36,102 bases of DNA, from the NCBI GenBank assembly GCA_964614535.1, contig CAZTOZ010000032.1, forward strand, positions 1 to 36,102, given 5' to 3'. Under the pieces are notes generated by a model. That model ran no database searches, was not told where the DNA came from, and saw only the letters and a list, made by a program, of their open reading frames with translations. This DNA comes from JALSHZ01 sp964614535 (GTDB taxonomy: Bacteria; Pseudomonadota; Gammaproteobacteria; UWMA-0217). A program made the translations under genes and the position numbers. Below are positions 33,778-36,102 of this stretch, in pieces. The stretch's first letter is position 1; the number at the start of each line of letters is the position of its first letter.

Positions 33778-34544
33778 GCCAACGGTGGAAACCGGGGCGC
33801 CTGGAGGAACACGACCTCCACGCCCTGCTCGACGGCGAGATCGGCAACGCCGAGAAAGTCGCGCTGCTGGAACGGTTGCAGCACGACGACTACCAGCGCA
33901 ACGAGCTGTGCGAGTTGCGCAACCTCAAGGAGATGGTCAAGACGGCCTACGACGACCTCCCCCTGCCACCATCGCTGCAGGCCGGTGACGATGCCACCGA
34001 TCACTCCCGCACCGGCTACGGGCTGTCGTGGTTGTGGACCACGGCCGCTTCGGTACTCGCCGTATTGGCGGTGATCGTGGGCACCGGCCTGGAGCGCGGG
34101 ACCCGCCCGGAAGCGGCCCGCATGGTACTGCTCGACCCCGACGGCAAAGGTGCACGTCCGGCACTGCCCGGCGACGAGGAGATGCGCATCGTCTTCCACG
34201 TCTCTGGCGACGATCCGGAAAAAAGCGACGAGATCCTGCACGAGGTCGAGGAGATGCTGACCACCTATGGCGCGCAAGGCAGGAAGCTGCGCATCGAAAT
34301 CGTCGCCCACGGGCGTGGACTGGCGATGTTACGCCAGGGCCTGAGCACGCAGAAAGAGAAGATCGCCGAACTCTCCAGGCGGTTTCCCAACCTGACGTTC
34401 GTGGCCTGCATGAACACCGTCGAGCGGCTGTCGGTGGAAGAAGGCGTCATCGTCAACCTGCTCCCCGAAGCCATCCCGATCCACTCCGGCGTCGCCCATG
34501 TGGTGAAACGGCAGCAACAGGGATGGATCTACATTCAGGTGTAG
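33774..34544 (+). CDS. Transmembrane anti-sigma factor with periplasmic DsrE-like domain
   Basis: A 256-residue protein. Residues 1-65 look like an anti-sigma domain (LEEHDLHALLDGEIGNAEKVALLERL) but have one cysteine (Cys46 in NELCELRNLK) and no HxxxCxxC zinc motif. One membrane helix lies at about 85-104 (SWLWTTAASVLAVLAVIVGTGL). Residues 136-256 are a DsrE/YchN-like domain: MRIVFHVSGDDPEKSDEILHEV, LRIEIVAHGRGLAML, LTFVACMNTVERL with Cys212, and IPIHSGVAHVVKRQQQGWIYI. With the N-terminus inside, the DsrE-like half is periplasmic and probably the sensor. It is similar along its length to the secreted protein encoded next. I know of no described anti-sigma factor with this layout. Confidence 0.8.
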   Translation: MSQRWKPGRLEEHDLHALLDGEIGNAEKVALLERLQHDDYQRNELCELRNLKEMVKTAYDDLPLPPSLQAGDDATDHSRTGYGLSWLWTTAASVLAVLAVIVGTGLERGTRPEAARMVLLDPDGKGARPALPGDEEMRIVFHVSGDDPEKSDEILHEVEEMLTTYGAQGRKLRIEIVAHGRGLAMLRQGLSTQKEKIAELSRRFPNLTFVACMNTVERLSVEEGVIVNLLPEAIPIHSGVAHVVKRQQQGWIYIQV

Positions 34545-34642
34545 CGACAAGCACCGACACGGCGCTTGGCCACCAGCCCGACGATGACCACAAAACGAAC
34601 GATACCACCCCACCACCGACCCGACGAAAGAGAGGAAACACC

Positions 34643-35131
34643 ATGAAACGACTGACGACACATATGACAGCGATGCTGATGATGGTTTTGGCATTGCTGC
34701 TGGCCGGCACGGCCAGCGCCGAGGACAAGGGCTACGGCAAGCAGAAAGTGGTCTACCACATCAATTACGACAATCCGAAGAAACAGGCCGGCGCAATGCG
34801 CAACATCCAGAACCACATCAACGCCGTCGGCGCGGAGAACCTCGATCTGAAAGTGGTTCTGCATGGCAAGGGGCTGTCCCTGCTGCTGGAGCCGGAGGCG
34901 CTGAAAAAGACCAAGCTGAAATTCGCCAACGCCACCGACGAGATGCAGGCCAAGATCTCCGGCCTCAAGGATCAGGGGGTCCGGTTTCAGGTCTGCGCCA
35001 ATACCCTGCGTGGCAAGAAAATCGATTACGAAAGCGATCTCTACGACGTCACCAAGGAGGACATCGTCCCCAGCGGCGTCGCCGAACTGGCCCGGTTGCA
35101 GGCCCAGGGTTACACCTATATCAAACCCTGA
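34643..35131 (+). CDS. Secreted DsrE-family protein
   Basis: A 162-residue protein with a signal peptide (cleavage probably after TASA, residue 26) and a DsrE-like domain: QKVVYHINYDNPKKQAGAMRNI, LDLKVVLHGKGLSLLL, VRFQVCANTLRGKKI with the only cysteine, Cys118, and IVPSGVAELARLQAQGYTYIKP. DsrE-type proteins of sulfur bacteria carry or transfer sulfur on such a cysteine; whether this one does is inference. The order and spacing of the blocks follow the periplasmic half of the preceding anti-sigma factor, so the two are paralogous domains. AGAGGAA precedes the ATG. It is 98 bases after the anti-sigma gene and is followed by a terminator, so it closes the operon. Confidence 0.9.
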   Translation: MKRLTTHMTAMLMMVLALLLAGTASAEDKGYGKQKVVYHINYDNPKKQAGAMRNIQNHINAVGAENLDLKVVLHGKGLSLLLEPEALKKTKLKFANATDEMQAKISGLKDQGVRFQVCANTLRGKKIDYESDLYDVTKEDIVPSGVAELARLQAQGYTYIKP

Positions 35132-35181
35132 TCCGGCACGGTCGCCCCAGCAACACACCATCCCCCTCATGACCCCTGCTT

Positions 35182-35208
35182 ATCCCGCGCCCGTCGCGGG
35201 ATTTTTTT
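35182..35208 (+). terminator. Intrinsic terminator of the sigma/DsrE operon
   Basis: A perfect 8-base-pair stem (ATCCCGCG at 35182-35189 with CGCGGGAT at 35195-35202) has a 5-base loop and is followed by seven T residues. It is 50 bases past the DsrE stop codon. Confidence 0.92.
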
Positions 35209-35412
35209 GCCCCCGGCCGGCACAGGCGACCTTGCCGTCGGATAGCGGACGGCGCCTTCAGGCCTCACCATTGGCGGCTTCGGGGCCATGCCACTGGTCG
35301 CGGTTTCACGCCTCGCCGGGCATGACATCGTTCTCTGCCGCCAACGACAGCACAGATGCGGGGAGGAAGTGTAGAGTCGGTCGCATGTTGGGTCGGTTGG
35401 GCCAAGCACCCC

Positions 35413-35522
35413 CGTCATTGCGAGCGCCAGCGAAGCAATCTCCTGAACGGTGCTCCGTCGCCAGGAAATCGCCGCGCTTCGCTCGCGATGACGGAGGGTG
35501 TTTTGCTCACGATGACGGGGGA
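35413..35522. repeat. REP/MITE-like palindromic element
   Basis: CGTCATTGCGAGCGCCAGCG (from 35413) and its imperfect complement ending CTTCGCTCGCGATGACGG (to 35494) form an inverted repeat with arms of about 32 bases. A small inner hairpin (ACGG-TGCT-CCGT) lies between them. A third partial copy (CTCACGATGACGGGGG) follows at 35506-35521. When translated, such elements give the RHCERQRSNL / RRASLAMT strings seen in many spurious proteins of environmental bacteria, so no gene should be called here. The remainder of 35209-35412 shows no gene. Confidence 0.7.
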
Positions 35523-35537
35523 TGTCGTAGGCCGTAG

Positions 35538-35563
35538 GTTGGGCAAAGCAAAGCGTGCCCAAC
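35538..35563. repeat. GTTGGGCA/TGCCCAAC hairpin repeat
   Basis: An 8-base perfect inverted repeat (35538-35545 and 35556-35563) surrounds AAGCAAAGCG. A related half (GGTTGGGCCAAGCAC) lies on the other side of the REP-like element near 35395, so the two repeat kinds are nested. This motif is common as dispersed intergenic repeats in environmental Proteobacteria. Confidence 0.5.
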
Positions 35564-35643
35564 ACTGATGGCCGATGCAGGATATGGCTCGGCACGGAGG
35601 TTTTCTTTCCCCCGTACCGGAATTGTGAATCCGTGGCAGACGC

Positions 35644-35730
35644 TTACCAGCCACGCATGTGGCCGTACAGTGCCAATGCGGCGGCGCCGCTCACGACGGC
35701 CCAGATTACGAGCAGGTCGTTCATGGTCAT
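35644..35730 (-). CDS. Candidate 28-residue single-helix membrane protein
   Basis: An ORF of 28 codons: MTMNDLLVIWAVVSGAAALA, then LYGHMRGW and a TAA stop. Residues 6-21 form one hydrophobic helix with a short polar start and a His/Arg end, as in small accessory membrane proteins of respiratory or transport complexes. A perfect AAGGAGG (35737-35743 on the minus strand) lies 6 bases before the ATG, the best ribosome-binding site in the area, which is the main reason to call it. I do not recognise a family. It points away from the cobalamin riboswitch and shares its upstream region. It could also be a chance ORF in a repeat-rich gap. Confidence 0.5.
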   Translation of the reverse strand: MTMNDLLVIWAVVSGAAALALYGHMRGW

Positions 35731-35900
35731 CACTGGCCTCCTTGTCAGTGCATCCTTTCCCAATTGCTGCTGATTGTCCGGACCCGCTGCCCGAAATGGG
35801 GGTGCGGAGTGCAAACAATTGTTGTAGCGCGAGCGCGATTTTTCGGGCGTCAGCGGTTTTGTGACGTCTCGTCGCCGTTTCTGTCATCGGTCGCCGGCTT

Positions 35901-35929
35901 TTGACTTGACGGCCGTTTGTCGCTAGATT
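35901..35929 (+). promoter_or_regulatory. Sigma70 promoter of the riboswitch transcript
   Basis: TTGACT (35901-35906) is 17 bases from TAGATT (35924-35929), with five and four of six consensus positions. The expected start near 35936 is just ahead of the riboswitch. Confidence 0.7.
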
Positions 35930-35945
35930 GCCGCCTTCCATTGCT

Positions 35946-36102
35946 CAGGTGCGCCTTCGCGGCGTTAAACGGGAAGCCGGTGAGAGTCCGGCGCTGCCCC
36001 CGCAACGGTAAACAGGTGTACGTCATGCATAACGCCACTGTCGGCAGATGGGAAGGCGCATGACGGGGAATTTCCCACCTGTGAGCCCGGATACCGGCCT
36101 GA
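35946..36102 (+). ncRNA. Cobalamin (B12) riboswitch
   Basis: An aptamer binding adenosylcobalamin or a relative and controlling the gene to its right, which lies outside the window; typical targets are the TonB-dependent receptor btuB, cobalamin biosynthesis or B12-independent isozyme genes. Conserved parts are the core GGGAAGCCGGTGAGAGTCCG, then GCTGCCCCCGCAACGG, a CCACTGTCGGCAGATGGGAAGG segment, and the closing B12-box, GAGCCCGGATACCGGCC, at the window end. The 5' CAGGTG can pair with CACCTG near the 3' end. The aptamer seems nearly complete; the expression platform is missing. Confidence 0.93.

Noticed and set aside
35356..35568. 70-codon frame over the REP-like element
   Set aside because: Its product carries RHCERQRSNL and RRASLAMT, the translated form of a dispersed palindromic repeat, not a protein.

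Overview
The window reads as chromosomal DNA of a G+C-rich gammaproteobacterium. The evidence is the fused two-domain MnmC, TmcA, TruD, a RelA-type (EFDD) synthetase with a degenerate HD domain, hexameric type I citrate synthase, FadL next to a Pla-1/VolA-like lipase, and a DUF3149 small membrane protein. A Chromatiales-like, possibly sulfur-associated lineage would fit the DsrE-type proteins, but that is inference. No phage, transposase, plasmid or CRISPR signature is visible. The only repeat-rich stretch lies at about 35.4-35.6 kb.

Layout. 0-3.7 kb is a translation and tRNA block: a tRNA-like fragment, tRNA-Ser(GGA) with its own terminator, arfB and truD overlapping by 4 bases, and divergently mnmC. 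3.7-5.35 kb holds two leftward genes, a Whirly-like predicted single-strand DNA-binding protein and a secreted chalcone-isomerase-like protein. 5.5-9.1 kb is a FadL/lipoprotein-lipase pair. It is followed by a POT-family peptide transporter, a GIY-YIG (DUF123) protein, a SixA phosphatase, a small outer-membrane barrel, a secreted coiled-coil protein and a 47-residue DUF3149 protein. 13.2-16.1 kb is a leftward operon: membrane-tethered thioredoxin-like protein, DUF2288, tmcA. 16.2-20.3 kb carries a CPA1 antiporter with a TrkA-N domain plus DUF423, an aminotransferase and a VanZ-like protein. 20.3-27.4 kb carries relA and gltA, diverging from a region with a perfect 16-base palindrome, and a single-chain pyruvate carboxylase convergent with gltA. 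27.7-30.7 kb has two tandem chemoreceptors, one soluble with a CZB zinc domain and one with a periplasmic Cache domain.

The right end is the most unusual part. A leftward four-gene operon encodes two paralogous DUF1538 membrane proteins, a PII-like protein and a CBS-pair protein, which suggests a ligand-gated transport system. Diverging from it is an ECF sigma factor, an anti-sigma factor whose periplasmic half is a DsrE-like domain, and a separately secreted DsrE-like protein that resembles that sensor half, including the single cysteine. I read this as a candidate undescribed envelope signalling system. It ends at a strong terminator. Then come a REP-like palindromic element, a 28-codon membrane ORF with a perfect Shine-Dalgarno, and a promoter plus cobalamin riboswitch running to the window edge.

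All assignments come from reading the sequence and recalling families. No database search or folding program was run.
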